Source: Paracoccus everestensis (lineage in GTDB: Bacteria; Pseudomonadota; Alphaproteobacteria; Rhodobacterales; Rhodobacteraceae). Taken from it: 64,000 nucleotides of DNA. The notes below the pieces were generated by a model that saw nothing but the letters and a program-made list of their open reading frames with translations, did not search any database and was not told the DNA's origin. Location of the stretch: positions 347,001-411,000 of the forward strand of contig NZ_CP090836.1 in assembly GCF_021491915.1 (NCBI RefSeq), given 5' to 3'. Of the stretch, positions 1 to 8,829 are shown piece after piece; position 1 is the first letter of the stretch; each line of letters starts with the position of its first letter. The position numbers and the translations under genes are program-made.

Positions 1-950
1 GGAATGATCTCATCATGCCAAAGCCCACGCACGAAATCGGCAAAGACCGGATCGGCCATCGTGTCGGCAATGGTTTCATGCCCCGCCAGATAGCCCAGAT
101 AGGCGAGGCTGGAATGCGTGCCGTTCAGCATCCGCAGCTTCATATGCTCGTAATGCGTGACATCGGCGACCATCTGCGCGCCAACGGTTTCGAACGCCGG
201 ACGGGGGCCGCAGAACCGGTCCTCGACCACCCATTGGCGGAAAGGCTCGTGCATCACCGGCGCTTCGTCGCGGTATCCGCTCGCAGCCTCCAGCCGGTCC
301 AGGTCCGTGGGGGTCGTGGCGGGAACAATGCGGTCAACCATCGTGGAGGGGAAGGCGCCCTGCGCCTCGATCCAGTCCGCAAGCGCGGGGTCGATCAGGC
401 CGGCCAGATCCCCCACCACGCCCTGCACGACCCGGCCATTTTCCGGCAGGTTGTCGCAGCACAGCACCGTGAAGGGCGGCAGGCCCGCGGCCCGGCGCAG
501 GGCCAGGGCGCGCACAAGGAAGCCCGGCGCGGACCTGGGCAGCGGGTTTGCCAGGTCATGCCGGATGTCGGGATGGTCGCGGTTCAGGCGGCCTGTCGAA
601 GGTTCGTGGCAATAGCCCTTTTCCGTCACCGTAAGGCTGACGATATGCGTGTCGGGCGCGGCCATCACGTCCAGGACGGCCTGGGGATCCTCGGGCGCGA
701 CCAGCACGTTGCGCAGCACCGTGACCACCTGCGGCTTTTCGCCATCGGGTGCCAGTTCAAGCGCGGTATAGGCCCAGCCCTGCGGGCGCAGCTTGTCACG
801 GGTGCCGGGCGATTGCAGCGAGACGCCGGTAATGCCCCAGCCCCCGGCCTCGGCCATATAAACTGCGCCGTGGGCACGGAAAAAGGCGCCGAGGCCCAGG
901 TGGACGATGCCCCCCGTCGTGGTGGGGTCGCAGTAAAGCCTATCGTGCAA
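1..950 (-). CDS. uxuB: Mannitol dehydrogenase family protein, probable fructuronate reductase (3' part lies off the left edge)
   Basis: This is the 5' part of an NAD-dependent polyol/uronate dehydrogenase; the 3' end lies beyond base 1. The N-terminus carries the Rossmann glycine motif (GGIVHLGLGAFFRAH). Near residue 270 the family's K-x-x-M-L-N-G-T-H-S signature is visible, with the Lys/Asn/His catalytic residues. Next to uxaC and kduD/kduI the best role is reduction of fructuronate to mannonate in cytosolic glucuronate catabolism; a mannitol or arabinitol dehydrogenase is the alternative. The TTG at 950 is chosen because a GGAGG lies 5 nt upstream. An in-frame ATG at 962 has no Shine-Dalgarno. 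Either start overlaps the end of kduD, so the gene is the last visible member of the operon. Confidence 0.8.
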   Translation of the reverse strand, partial: MHDRLYCDPTTTGGIVHLGLGAFFRAHGAVYMAEAGGWGITGVSLQSPGTRDKLRPQGWAYTALELAPDGEKPQVVTVLRNVLVAPEDPQAVLDVMAAPDTHIVSLTVTEKGYCHEPSTGRLNRDHPDIRHDLANPLPRSAPGFLVRALALRRAAGLPPFTVLCCDNLPENGRVVQGVVGDLAGLIDPALADWIEAQGAFPSTMVDRIVPATTPTDLDRLEAASGYRDEAPVMHEPFRQWVVEDRFCGPRPAFETVGAQMVADVTHYEHMKLRMLNGTHSSLAYLGYLAGHETIADTMADPVFADFVRGLWHDEII

Positions 951-1680
951 GCCAGCCTCCATCGACGTTCAGGACCGCGCCGTTGATGTAATCGGACGCG
1001 GGCGCGGACAGGAACACGGCGGTCTGGCCGATATCCTCGGCACGGCCCCAGCGGCCTGCGGGGATGCGGTCCAGGATCGCGCGGTTGCGGTCGGGGTCGG
1101 CGCGCAGCGCGGTCGTGTTGTTCGTCTCGATATAGCCCGGCGCGATGGCATTGACGTTGAGACCCCTTGCGGCCCATTCGTTCGCCATCAGCTTGGTCAG
1201 GCCCGCCACGCCGTGCTTGCTGGCCGTATAGGACGGCACCCGGATTCCGCCCTGGAAGGACAGCAGGCTGGCGATGTTGACGATCTTGCCCCGCCCGCGC
1301 GGCAGGGCGGCGCGCGCAAAGGCCTGGCAGGTGAAGAACAACGCCTTGAGGTTCGTGTCCATTACCTCGTCCCAGTCGGCTTCGCTGAAATCCACCGCAT
1401 CGGCGCGGCGGATGATGCCCGCGTTGTTGACCAGGATGTCGATGCGTTCCCCGGCAAAGACATCGCGCGCGGCCATCGGATCGCTGAAATCCAGCCGCAG
1501 CCCGCGCCCCGTCTTTTCAGAAACCTGGCCCATCAGCGCCAGCGTCTCGTCGCAGTCGCGGCGGCCTGCGGCGATCACCTCGGCCCCGGCCTGCGCCATT
1601 GCAACCGCGATCGCCTGCCCGATGCCCGTATTGGCGCCGGTGACAAGCGCCACCTGGCCGTCCAGCGAAAAGGCGTTCAC
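940..1680 (-). CDS. kduD: SDR oxidoreductase, 2-dehydro-3-deoxy-D-gluconate 5-dehydrogenase type
   Basis: A 246-residue classical short-chain dehydrogenase. TGANTGIG (residues 14-21) binds NAD(P), NNAG is at 85-88, and the catalytic triad is Ser138, Tyr151 and Lys155 (YTASK). The family member KduD reduces 2,5-diketo-3-deoxygluconate to 2-keto-3-deoxygluconate in pectin/uronate breakdown. The assignment rests on the sequence type (MNAFSLDGQVALVTG start, NVDGGWLAR end) and on the immediately upstream kduI, whose stop overlaps this start by 4 nt. A gluconate 5-dehydrogenase would look very similar. The length is normal for the family. Confidence 0.85.
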   Translation of the reverse strand: MNAFSLDGQVALVTGANTGIGQAIAVAMAQAGAEVIAAGRRDCDETLALMGQVSEKTGRGLRLDFSDPMAARDVFAGERIDILVNNAGIIRRADAVDFSEADWDEVMDTNLKALFFTCQAFARAALPRGRGKIVNIASLLSFQGGIRVPSYTASKHGVAGLTKLMANEWAARGLNVNAIAPGYIETNNTTALRADPDRNRAILDRIPAGRWGRAEDIGQTAVFLSAPASDYINGAVLNVDGGWLAR

Positions 1681-2504
1681 CGCAGATCACCCGGCTGGAC
1701 GAAGTCCATGTCGGTGTAATCCACGTTGTCGCCCGCCATGGCCCAGATGAAGGTATAGCCGCCGATGCCCGCGCCCGAATGGATCGACCAGGATGGCGAG
1801 ATCACCGCCTGTTCATTGGCCACGAACAGGTGCCGGGTTTCCTGCGGCTCTCCCATCAGGTGCAGCACGCGCGATTCAGGCGCCATGCCGTGATACAGGT
1901 ATGCCTCCATCCGGCGGTCATGGACATGGGACGGGATGGTGTTCCAGACCGAGCCGTCTTCCAGCGTGGTATAGCCCAGCACAAGCTGGCAGCTTTCCAT
2001 GACCAGCGGGTGGATGAACTGGCGGATGGTGCGCTTGTTCGAGGTCTCGACCGAGCCGGTCTTCATTTCCTTGGCCTCATCGACCGTGATCAGGCGGCAG
2101 GGCAGTTGCCGATGCGCGGGACAGGAGGTGATGTAGAACCGCCCCTTGCCGCTGAAGGTGACGGCGCCCGATCCCATGCCCAGATACAACACGTCGCCGT
2201 TCTTCATCTCCCATGTCTGGCCCGCCGCCGTGACGGACCCGGCCTCTCCGATATTGACGATGCCCATCTCGCGGCGTTCCAGGAATGTGGCGGTCTTGGT
2301 TTCCGCGATCTGGTCCAAGGTCAGGTCGGCGCCGTCCGGGACCGCGCCACCCACGACAAAGCGGTCGTAATGGGTATAGACCAGCCGGATTTCCGCCGTT
2401 GCAAACAGCCCCTCGGCCAGGAAATGCTGGCGCAGGTCCGCCGTGTCCATGCGCTTGGCATGGTCGGGATGGATCGCATGGCGGATTTCGACATGGATGG
2501 TCAT
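1677..2504 (-). CDS. kduI: 5-dehydro-4-deoxy-D-glucuronate isomerase (4-deoxy-L-threo-5-hexosulose-uronate ketol-isomerase)
   Basis: A 275-residue cupin-fold isomerase. It interconverts the ketonised product of unsaturated uronate breakdown with 2,5-diketo-3-deoxygluconate, the KduD substrate. The family's zinc-site region is visible as SHVHDRRMEAYLY (two His and a Glu), with a later His in SIHSGAG. The start is set at the ATG at 2504 because GAAAGG lies 7 nt upstream. A GTG at 2519 that overlaps the previous stop would add five residues and is less likely. Its 3' end overlaps kduD by 4 nt (ATGA), so the two are translationally coupled. Confidence 0.9.
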   Translation of the reverse strand: MTIHVEIRHAIHPDHAKRMDTADLRQHFLAEGLFATAEIRLVYTHYDRFVVGGAVPDGADLTLDQIAETKTATFLERREMGIVNIGEAGSVTAAGQTWEMKNGDVLYLGMGSGAVTFSGKGRFYITSCPAHRQLPCRLITVDEAKEMKTGSVETSNKRTIRQFIHPLVMESCQLVLGYTTLEDGSVWNTIPSHVHDRRMEAYLYHGMAPESRVLHLMGEPQETRHLFVANEQAVISPSWSIHSGAGIGGYTFIWAMAGDNVDYTDMDFVQPGDLR

Positions 2505-2515
2505 GGTATGGCCTT

Positions 2516-2797
2516 TCACAGAAAATCGTCGCGGCGGGGGGTGAAGCTGTCGATCAGCAGGCCCCCTTCCAGGCAGGTGCAGCCATGCACCGCGTTCGAG
2601 GGGATCACGAAAGCATCGCCCGGCCCGACCTCGAACTCGCGGGCATCGACCGAAAAGCGATAGCGGCCCGATTGCACATAGGTCGATTGAACATGGTGAT
2701 GGGAATGCAGCGCCCCCTGGTCGCCCGCCTCGAAGGCAAAGCGAACAACCATCAGGTCGGGGGAATGGGCCAGGACGGTGCGGACAGGGTCGCTCAT
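2516..2797 (-). CDS. kdgF: Small cupin, KdgF-like
   Basis: A 93-residue single-domain cupin. HSHHHVQ (first cupin motif) and GDAFVIPSNAVHG (second motif) supply the metal-binding histidines. The ending DSFTPRRDDFL matches the C-terminal style of KdgF proteins, which speed conversion of 4,5-unsaturated galacturonate/glucuronate to the linear keto form. The start ATG overlaps the dctM stop (ATGA), and the stop touches kduI. The location between the transporter genes and kduI supports a step just before KduI. Function is inferred from similarity and context; a generic sugar-binding cupin cannot be excluded. Confidence 0.75.
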   Translation of the reverse strand: MSDPVRTVLAHSPDLMVVRFAFEAGDQGALHSHHHVQSTYVQSGRYRFSVDAREFEVGPGDAFVIPSNAVHGCTCLEGGLLIDSFTPRRDDFL

Positions 2798-4074
2798 TTG
2801 AACACCCCCGGCAGCCACAGCGACAGGGCGGGTATATATGTGACCATCAGCAGAACGATCAGGCCCGCGCCATAAAAGGGCCAAACGCTGCGCATCGCCT
2901 CCCAGATGGAAATGCGGGCCACGGCGGCGGCGACGAACTGGACCGGGCCAAGCGGCGGGGTGTTCAGCCCGATGCCCAGGTTCAGGATCATGATGACGCC
3001 GAAATGCACGGGATCGACACCAAAGGCCGCCACCACCGGCAGGAAGATCGGCGTGGTGATGATGATCAGCGGCGACATGTCCATAAAGGTGCCCAGCACC
3101 AGCAGCACGATGTTGATCATCAGCAGGATCACCAGCGGGTTGTCGGACACCGACTGCATCCAGTCCAGCGATATCTGCGCCACGTGCAGATAGGCCATCA
3201 GCCAGCCGAAGGCGCCCGCCATGCCGATGATCAGCAGAACCATCGCCGTGGTGCGCACCGCCTGCTGGGTGGCATGGACAAAGTCCATCCAGGACATGCT
3301 GCGATAAACCAGCATCGTCACCAGCAGCGCATAGATCACTGCGATGCACGAGCTTTCAGTGGCGGTAAAGACGCCCGACCGCACGCCGCCGAAGATGATG
3401 GCGATCAGCAACATCCCGGGCAGCGACTGCACCAGATAATATCCGACGCGGGCAAAGCCGGGGAACGGCTCGGTCGGATAGCCGCGCTTGCGGGCCACCA
3501 GATAGGCGGTCACGGACAGCGCACCCGCCAGCAGCAGGCCGGGGATGATGCCCGCCGTGAACAGGTCGGCGATGGAGATCCGCCCCCCGCCCGAGATGGA
3601 ATAGATGATCATGTTGTGGCTGGGCGGAAGAAGCAGCGCGATCAGCGCCGCCATCGAGGTCACGTTGACCGCATAGTCCGCGCCGTATCCGCGCGCCTTC
3701 ATCTGCGGGATCATGATGCCGCCGACCGCCGCGGCCTCGGCCACCGCCGAACCCGAGATGCCGCCGAACAGGGTGGACGCGGCGATGTTGACTTGGCCCA
3801 GCCCGCCCCGGACATGGCCGATCAGCGATCCGGCGAATGCCACGATGCGCGCGGCGATGCCGCCCCTGACCATCAGGTCGCCCGCGAAGATGAAGAACGG
3901 GATGGCCATCAGCGTAAAGACCGAAATCCCTGCGGAAAGCCGCTGGAACACGACCACCGGCGGCAGGTCCAGATACAGGATCGTCGCAAGGCTGGAAATG
4001 CCCAGGCAAAAGGCGATCGGCGTGCCGATCAGCATCAAAAGCGTAAAGACGCCGAACAGGATCAGGTATTCCAT
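2794..4074 (-). CDS. dctM: TRAP transporter large permease subunit (DctM family)
   Basis: A 426-residue hydrophobic protein with about 12-13 membrane segments, the normal size for DctM. It forms the ion-driven translocation channel of a tripartite ATP-independent periplasmic transporter in the inner membrane. Typical DctM landmarks are the N-terminal LIGTPIAF, the conserved AIPFFIFAGDLM segment, NIAASTLFGGISGSAVAEAAAVG, and LLPPSHNMIIY. It follows dctQ by 4 nt and overlaps the cupin gene at its end. Operon context points to a uronate or an oligomer-derived sugar acid as substrate rather than a C4-dicarboxylate. Confidence 0.93.
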   Translation of the reverse strand: MEYLILFGVFTLLMLIGTPIAFCLGISSLATILYLDLPPVVVFQRLSAGISVFTLMAIPFFIFAGDLMVRGGIAARIVAFAGSLIGHVRGGLGQVNIAASTLFGGISGSAVAEAAAVGGIMIPQMKARGYGADYAVNVTSMAALIALLLPPSHNMIIYSISGGGRISIADLFTAGIIPGLLLAGALSVTAYLVARKRGYPTEPFPGFARVGYYLVQSLPGMLLIAIIFGGVRSGVFTATESSCIAVIYALLVTMLVYRSMSWMDFVHATQQAVRTTAMVLLIIGMAGAFGWLMAYLHVAQISLDWMQSVSDNPLVILLMINIVLLVLGTFMDMSPLIIITTPIFLPVVAAFGVDPVHFGVIMILNLGIGLNTPPLGPVQFVAAAVARISIWEAMRSVWPFYGAGLIVLLMVTYIPALSLWLPGVFK

Positions 4075-4078
4075 CGTC

Positions 4079-4612
4079 TTACACCTCGGTCATCAGAATG
4101 TCTTCGGCATCGGGTTCGGCATCGACGTGCTTGCCCGACAGCCGGTTCAACAGATGTTCCAGCATAAACAGCGTCATCAGGACGCCGCCCGCGAACAGCG
4201 GCATATAGGTGAACCCGCCCGGCAGCCCGACCACCGGGACCGACGATTCCCAGGTCTTTGCCATCAGTTGCCAGCCATAGACCGTCATGCCGACGCTGAA
4301 GGCCAGGACCGCCAGGTCGGACACGACCCGCAGGGCGGCGGCCAATTTTTGGGGAACGAAGAACAACAGCACCTCGAACCCCATGTGGAAGCCTTCATGG
4401 ACACCCACGGCGGATCCCAGGAAGATGAACCAGCTCATCAGCAGGATCGCCACCGGTTCGACCCACAACAGGCTGTCGTTCAGGACATAGCGGAACCAGA
4501 CCTGCGCGAAGACGATGACCGTCATCGCCACAAGCCCGGTTCCGGCCAGCCACAGGCAGGCCACGGAAAGCCGGGAATTGAGACGCGACAACGCGGCGAT
4601 GCTGCCAGACAT
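4079..4612 (-). CDS. dctQ: TRAP transporter small permease subunit (DctQ family)
   Basis: A 177-residue protein with four predicted membrane segments, as expected for DctQ, which pairs with DctM in the inner membrane. The family hallmark FAQVWFRYVLNDSLLWVEP, which carries the conserved Arg/Tyr and the W-E pair, lies at roughly residues 35-53. It sits between dctP and dctM in the usual P-Q-M order. A strong hairpin separates it from dctP, which would make DctQ and DctM less abundant than the binding protein. Start chosen at the ATG at 4612. Confidence 0.92.
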   Translation of the reverse strand: MSGSIAALSRLNSRLSVACLWLAGTGLVAMTVIVFAQVWFRYVLNDSLLWVEPVAILLMSWFIFLGSAVGVHEGFHMGFEVLLFFVPQKLAAALRVVSDLAVLAFSVGMTVYGWQLMAKTWESSVPVVGLPGGFTYMPLFAGGVLMTLFMLEHLLNRLSGKHVDAEPDAEDILMTEV

Positions 4613-4644
4613 GGCGCCACCTTTCGATTGCGGGAAAAGAGGAA

Positions 4645-4670
4645 AGCCCGCGGCCAGGACGCCGCGGGCT
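4645..4670 (-). terminator. Intergenic attenuating hairpin between dctP and dctQ
   Basis: AGCCCGCGG and CCGCGGGCT form a perfect 9-bp stem around an 8-nt loop. Read in the direction of the operon (minus strand), it is followed by TTTCCTCTTTTCCC. It lies 8 nt after the dctP stop. Such hairpins after the binding-protein gene usually protect its mRNA and stop part of the transcription, giving more DctP than DctQM. The role is inferred. Confidence 0.65.
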
Positions 4671-4677
4671 GCATGGG

Positions 4678-5676
4678 TTACTGCGCTGCTTCGGAGGTTT
4701 CCTGGATGCGCTTGACCAGATCCTGTGCCTCGGGCGTGGTCACGTATTTTTCATAGACGGGGGCCATCGCCTCGATGAAGGCGGTCTTGTCCACGTCCTT
4801 GATGACCTCGGCGCCGGCCGCGACAACCTTTTCCTCGCTGGCCTTTTCCTGTTCGGCCCAAAGCTGGCGCTGAACGGTGGCAGAATTCTTGGCCGCCGTG
4901 CGCATGATGTCCTGGTCCTCGGGCGACAGCTTTTCCCACGAGGACTTGGACACCGCGACCAGTTCCGGCACCATCAGGTGCTGGTCCAGCGTGAAGTATT
5001 TGGCGACCTCGGCGTGACCCGAACTGTCATAGGACGGGAAGTTGTTTTCCGCCCCGTCGATGACGCCCGTCTGGATCGAGGAATAGACCTCGCCATAGGG
5101 CATCGGCGTGGCGTTGGCGCCAAGCGCGGACATCATGTCCACGAAGACGTCGTTCTGCATGACGCGGAACTTCATGCCCTTGAGGTCTTCCACAGACCGG
5201 ATCGGCTTTTCCGAGTTATAGAAATTGCGCGCGCCGCCATCGTAATAGGCAAGCGCGATCAAGTCCTTTTCCTCGAAGGCCTTGGCGATTTCCTCGCCGA
5301 TGGGGCCGTCCATCACCGCGTGCTGGTGTTCGGGCGAGGTGAACAGATAGGGCAGCGACAGCGTCTGGGTGACCGGCACGATGTCGTTGAACGACCCGAA
5401 GGATGCGCGCACCATGTCGATGACGCCGAACTGGGTTTGCTCGATCGTGTCCTTTTCCTCGCCCAGCTGGGACGAGGGGAAGACCTCGATGCAGATGCGG
5501 CCTTCGGTCTTTTCCTTGACCTCGGCTGCCATGGCCTTGACCCCCTCGACGGTCGGATAACCGTCGGGATGGGTGTCGGACGAGCGCAGGGTGATTTCGC
5601 AATCCGCCGCAGCGGCCCCGCCGACAAACGCGGCCGAGATCAGCAATCCGGCAAAGGTGGTCTTGACGAACTTCAT
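4678..5676 (-). CDS. dctP: TRAP transporter periplasmic solute-binding protein (DctP family)
   Basis: A 332-residue exported protein. The signal peptide has KFVKTT, a hydrophobic core, and a cleavage site after GGAAA at about residue 23-24. The mature part has the DctP fold features: the conserved FRVMQ segment with the substrate carboxylate-binding Arg171, and [13 protein letters not shown] at about 205-216. It captures the substrate in the periplasm and delivers it to DctQM. The ATG at 5676 has GGAGG just upstream. Genes for uxaC upstream and kdgF/kduI/kduD downstream indicate a uronate-type ligand. Confidence 0.93.
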   Translation of the reverse strand: MKFVKTTFAGLLISAAFVGGAAAADCEITLRSSDTHPDGYPTVEGVKAMAAEVKEKTEGRICIEVFPSSQLGEEKDTIEQTQFGVIDMVRASFGSFNDIVPVTQTLSLPYLFTSPEHQHAVMDGPIGEEIAKAFEEKDLIALAYYDGGARNFYNSEKPIRSVEDLKGMKFRVMQNDVFVDMMSALGANATPMPYGEVYSSIQTGVIDGAENNFPSYDSSGHAEVAKYFTLDQHLMVPELVAVSKSSWEKLSPEDQDIMRTAAKNSATVQRQLWAEQEKASEEKVVAAGAEVIKDVDKTAFIEAMAPVYEKYVTTPEAQDLVKRIQETSEAAQ

Positions 5677-5698
5677 GGTATCCTCCCGTTGGTGAAGC

Positions 5699-7105
5699 TC
5701 AGAGTTTGTAGGCCTTCTTGACGAGGCCATAGGTCAACTGGTGCGCAAGATCGGGCGCCTCGTCCTCGGCAAGGCGTCCGGTGGCGACCAGGGTGGCAAG
5801 AAAGGCGCAATCCACCCGGCGCGCGACATCATGGCGCGCGGGGATCGAGCAAAAGGCGCGGGTGTCGTCGTTGAAGCCCACGGTGTTATAAAAACCGGCG
5901 GTTTCCGTTGTCATTTCGCGGAACCTGCGCATCCCCTCGGGGCTGTCGTGGAACCACCAGGGCGGGCCAAGCCGCAGGCAGGGATAAACGCCCGCCAAGG
6001 GAGCCAGTTCGCGGGAATAGGCGGTCTCGTCCAGCGTGAACAGGATCACCGTCAGGTCGGGACGCATCCCCACCGCGTTCAGCAGCGGGCGCAGCGCGGC
6101 CACGTAATCCGTGCGGCCGGGAATGTCGAAACCCTTGTCGCGGCCATGGATCGCCATCACCGGGTCCGAGTGGTTGCGCCGCGCGCCGGGATGGATTTGC
6201 AGGACAAGGCCGTCCTCTCCGCTCATCCGCGCCATTTCGGTCAGCATATGGCCGCGAAATGCGTCCGCCTCGTCGGCGGTGCAGGTGCCGCGCAGGGCCT
6301 TCTGGAACAGGGCGGCCGCATCGGCCCGGGGCAGATCCTCGGTCCGGGCTGTCGGGTGGCCGTGATCGCTGGAGGTTGCGCCATGATCCTTGAAGAACGC
6401 TCGCCGCGCCCGATGCGCGTCCAGGTATCCATCCCAGGTGGCCGTGTCGAAGCCCGTCTGCTGCCCCAGCAGCGCCACGTTGTCGGCAAATCCCGCCATG
6501 TCCGGATCCACCACGCCATCGGGCCGATAGGCGGTGATGACGCGGCCGTGCCAACCTGAATCTCGGATCATGCGGTGCCAATGCAGGTCGTCGGTCGCGG
6601 CCTCGGTTGTGGCGATCACCTCGATATTGAAGCGGTCGAACAGCGCGCGGGGGCGAAATTCGGGACGGGCAAGGCAGTCGGCAATATGATCGTAATACCA
6701 ATCGGCGGTTTCTGCCGTCAGGCGGCGATCCATGCCGAAGACGTTCTGAAAGCTGTGGTCCAGCCACATCCGCGAAGGGGTTCCGCGCAGCAGGTGATAG
6801 TTCTGCGCGAACAGCCGCCAGATCTTGCGCCCGTCGGTCTCGGTTGCGCCGCCATCGACACGCGGCACGCCCAGATCGGTCAGCGAAACGCCCTGCGAAC
6901 ACAGCATCCGAAAGACGTAATGGTCGGGGGTGACGAACAGTTGGGCAGGGTCGGGAAAGGGCCGGTCCTCGGCAAACCAGCGGGGATCGGTGTGGCCGTG
7001 CGGGCTTACGATGGGCAGGTCGCGGATCCCGGCATAAAGGTCACGGGCCAGGCCCCTCGCTCGCCCTTCTGGCGGGAACAGCCGATCGTCGTCCAGCAAG
7101 CCCAT
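5699..7105 (-). CDS. uxaC: Glucuronate isomerase
   Basis: A 468-residue protein of the UxaC amidohydrolase-like family. It isomerises D-glucuronate to fructuronate, or galacturonate to tagaturonate, in the cytosol. The metal-binding HxH motif is in SPHGHTDP (His36/His38), and other family blocks such as [16 protein letters not shown] and [12 protein letters not shown] are clear. The start at 7105 has GGAGG 4 nt upstream, and the length matches the family. It is the first gene of the minus-strand uronate operon; the divergent gntR starts less than 100 bp away. Its product would feed the uxuB-like gene at the other end of the operon. Confidence 0.93.
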   Translation of the reverse strand: MGLLDDDRLFPPEGRARGLARDLYAGIRDLPIVSPHGHTDPRWFAEDRPFPDPAQLFVTPDHYVFRMLCSQGVSLTDLGVPRVDGGATETDGRKIWRLFAQNYHLLRGTPSRMWLDHSFQNVFGMDRRLTAETADWYYDHIADCLARPEFRPRALFDRFNIEVIATTEAATDDLHWHRMIRDSGWHGRVITAYRPDGVVDPDMAGFADNVALLGQQTGFDTATWDGYLDAHRARRAFFKDHGATSSDHGHPTARTEDLPRADAAALFQKALRGTCTADEADAFRGHMLTEMARMSGEDGLVLQIHPGARRNHSDPVMAIHGRDKGFDIPGRTDYVAALRPLLNAVGMRPDLTVILFTLDETAYSRELAPLAGVYPCLRLGPPWWFHDSPEGMRRFREMTTETAGFYNTVGFNDDTRAFCSIPARHDVARRVDCAFLATLVATGRLAEDEAPDLAHQLTYGLVKKAYKL

Positions 7106-7147
7106 CCGTCCTCCCCCGCGAGTCGTGCTTGTTTTGCAGCTACCCAT

Positions 7148-7159
7148 CTAATATGCTAG
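7148..7159. promoter_or_regulatory. Candidate GntR operator in the divergent uxaC/gntR promoter region
   Basis: The 84-bp region between uxaC (start 7105) and gntR (start 7190) must hold both promoters. It is locally AT-rich and contains CTAATATGCTAG, whose CTA/TAG ends form a small inverted repeat. I cannot place convincing -35/-10 pairs. The operator call is a guess from position and symmetry only. Confidence 0.3.
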
Positions 7160-7189
7160 TTTTCAAGAATGGTCAATCGGGGTGTTCAA

Positions 7190-7894
7190 ATGGCGTCATC
7201 GCGGGGACTGTCCATGATCGATCTGCCGGTGCTGGACGGCGGGCGGACACGCTCGGTCACGGACCAGATCTTTGATCTGCTTTATGACCGGGTGGTGAAC
7301 CTGACCTTGCCGCCCGGCGCCAAGCTGTCCGAGGCCGAGGTGGCGGCCCAGATGGGCGTGTCCCGCCAGCCGGTGCGCGATGCCTTTTACCGGCTGTCGC
7401 AACTGGGCTTCATCGAGATCCGGCCGCAGCGCGCGACCATTGTGACGCCGATTTCGGAAGAAGCCGTCCTACAGGCCTATTTCATCCGCGCCGCGTTGGA
7501 GGAATCCTGCATGCGCGTCGCCGTGGATCGGCTGACGAACGATCAGTTCGACAGGCTGGACCGGCTGATCAAGCTGCAAGCCCGTGAAATCCAGGCCAAG
7601 GACACGGCGCGCTTCCATGCGCTGGACGACCAGTTCCATCACGACATCTGCACCTTCGCCGGGCTGGAATTCGTCTGGACCCTGGTCAAGGACAACAAGG
7701 GTCACATGGACCGCGCACGCTACCTGTCGCTGTCCTATGGCGCCGAAACGGCATTCGCCGAACACCGCCGGATCCTGGATTCGCTGCGCCGCCGCGATGC
7801 CGAAGCCGCCGTTACCGCCATCCGCCAGCACCTGAGCCGGATCGAGGGGATCATCGCCCGCCTGCGCGTGGACCAGCCGCAGGTTTTCGGCTGA
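7190..7894 (+). CDS. GntR-family transcriptional regulator (FadR-type)
   Basis: A 234-residue DNA-binding regulator. The N-terminal winged helix-turn-helix of the GntR family runs from about residue 15 to 75 (LPPGAKLSEAEVAAQMGVSRQPVRDAFYRL). It is followed by an all-helical FCD ligand-binding domain with the expected acidic/His metal-site residues (DDQFHHDI and AEHRRILDSL). Because it is transcribed away from the uxaC operon and shares its promoter region, it probably represses that operon and responds to a uronate or its catabolite. The start is uncertain: ATGs at 7169, 7190 and 7214 are in frame. 7190 is chosen for the GGGGTG upstream. Confidence 0.85.
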   Translation: MASSRGLSMIDLPVLDGGRTRSVTDQIFDLLYDRVVNLTLPPGAKLSEAEVAAQMGVSRQPVRDAFYRLSQLGFIEIRPQRATIVTPISEEAVLQAYFIRAALEESCMRVAVDRLTNDQFDRLDRLIKLQAREIQAKDTARFHALDDQFHHDICTFAGLEFVWTLVKDNKGHMDRARYLSLSYGAETAFAEHRRILDSLRRRDAEAAVTAIRQHLSRIEGIIARLRVDQPQVFG

Positions 7895-7910
7895 CGCCCT
7901 GATCTTTGCC

Positions 7911-7967
7911 TTGGCCAAATATCCTCGGGGGGAATCTCCAAAGGAGATGGGGGGCAGACAGCCCCCC
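7911..7967. repeat. Dispersed intergenic GGATATTT/poly-G element with hairpin, copy 1
   Basis: TTGGCCAAATATCCTCGGGGGG is followed, after a short spacer, by GGGGGGC-AGACA-GCCCCCC (7949-7967), a 7-bp stem. It lies between the convergent ends of gntR and tonB, where it would terminate transcription from either side. A second copy of the same core is at 19780-19822. From memory, similar elements recur between genes throughout Rhodobacteraceae genomes. Confidence 0.6.
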
Positions 7968-7974
7968 GCCTTTG

Positions 7975-8829
7975 TCATCGAACTTGCAGGTTGATCGGCA
8001 GTTGGAAACTGTAGCTGGCATCGGTCAGTTGGGCCGGCGCGCGGGGACAGCGGCCTGCACGCTGCGCGGCCCTGACCGCCGCCTCGTCCAGGGCGCCGTT
8101 GCCCGAGGATCCGGCAATGCCAACCCCCTGGATCGACCCGCTGCGCGACACCGACAGGTTCAGCGTCACCCGTCCGCCTTCGCGCACCCCGCGCGGGGCC
8201 GATGCGCGGCGGCTGATGCAGGACCGGATCTGGCCGCCCCATTGCGACATCAGGCTGGCCTTTTGTTGGGGGCTCGGGCCAGCCACGCCGCTGCCGCCCG
8301 CGCCTTGGTCGGCACGCCGGGCCTGCTGTTGTTGCGGCGCGGCTTGTTCCCGGCGGCGCGGCTCTGCCTGGCGCTGCGGTTCCGGTTCGCGCCGTTCCGC
8401 CCGCCTGGGTTCGGGCTGGCGTTGCTGTTCGGGTTCACGCTGGGGCCGGCGTTGCGGTCGGGCGGAGGTGTTCAGCACCACCTCGGGCGGGGTTTCCAGT
8501 TCGGGGGGCGCGGGCGGGAACAGTTCGGCCATATCGTCCAGCGGTTCCAGTTCCGACAGCGGCGGCAGGTTCAGAGGCTTGGCCACCTCCTCGGGTTCCG
8601 GCTCGACCGCTTCTTCGACAGGTTCTTCGGCCGGGGCCACGGGTTCCTCGGCCACCTCCTCGGCAGGGGCAAGATCGACGAAAACGGGTTCCGGCAGGCC
8701 GGGGGGCGCAGCGGCCTCGGCCTGGCGCATGATCCACAGCGCGCCGCCCAGATGCAGCGCCACCACCAGGACCGAGGCGCCGCCCCAAAGCGCGCCCTCG
8801 CGGATCACCCGGCCGGCGCGCCCGGTCAT
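7975..8829 (-). CDS. tonB: TonB-family energy transducer
   Basis: A 284-residue protein with TonB architecture. There is a short cytoplasmic N-terminus and one membrane anchor at about residues 14-34 (ALWGGASVLVVALHLGGALWI). A long Pro/Glu/Arg-rich periplasmic spacer follows, at about 40-175, with many PEP, EPV and QRQPEP runs. The C-terminal TonB domain (about 185-284) includes GGRVTLNLSVSRSGSIQGV. It couples the ExbB/ExbD proton channel to outer-membrane receptors for ferric siderophores or haem. Its start overlaps the exbD stop by 4 nt. The neighbouring siderophore-interacting protein supports iron uptake. Confidence 0.88.
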   Translation of the reverse strand: MTGRAGRVIREGALWGGASVLVVALHLGGALWIMRQAEAAAPPGLPEPVFVDLAPAEEVAEEPVAPAEEPVEEAVEPEPEEVAKPLNLPPLSELEPLDDMAELFPPAPPELETPPEVVLNTSARPQRRPQREPEQQRQPEPRRAERREPEPQRQAEPRRREQAAPQQQQARRADQGAGGSGVAGPSPQQKASLMSQWGGQIRSCISRRASAPRGVREGGRVTLNLSVSRSGSIQGVGIAGSSGNGALDEAAVRAAQRAGRCPRAPAQLTDASYSFQLPINLQVR

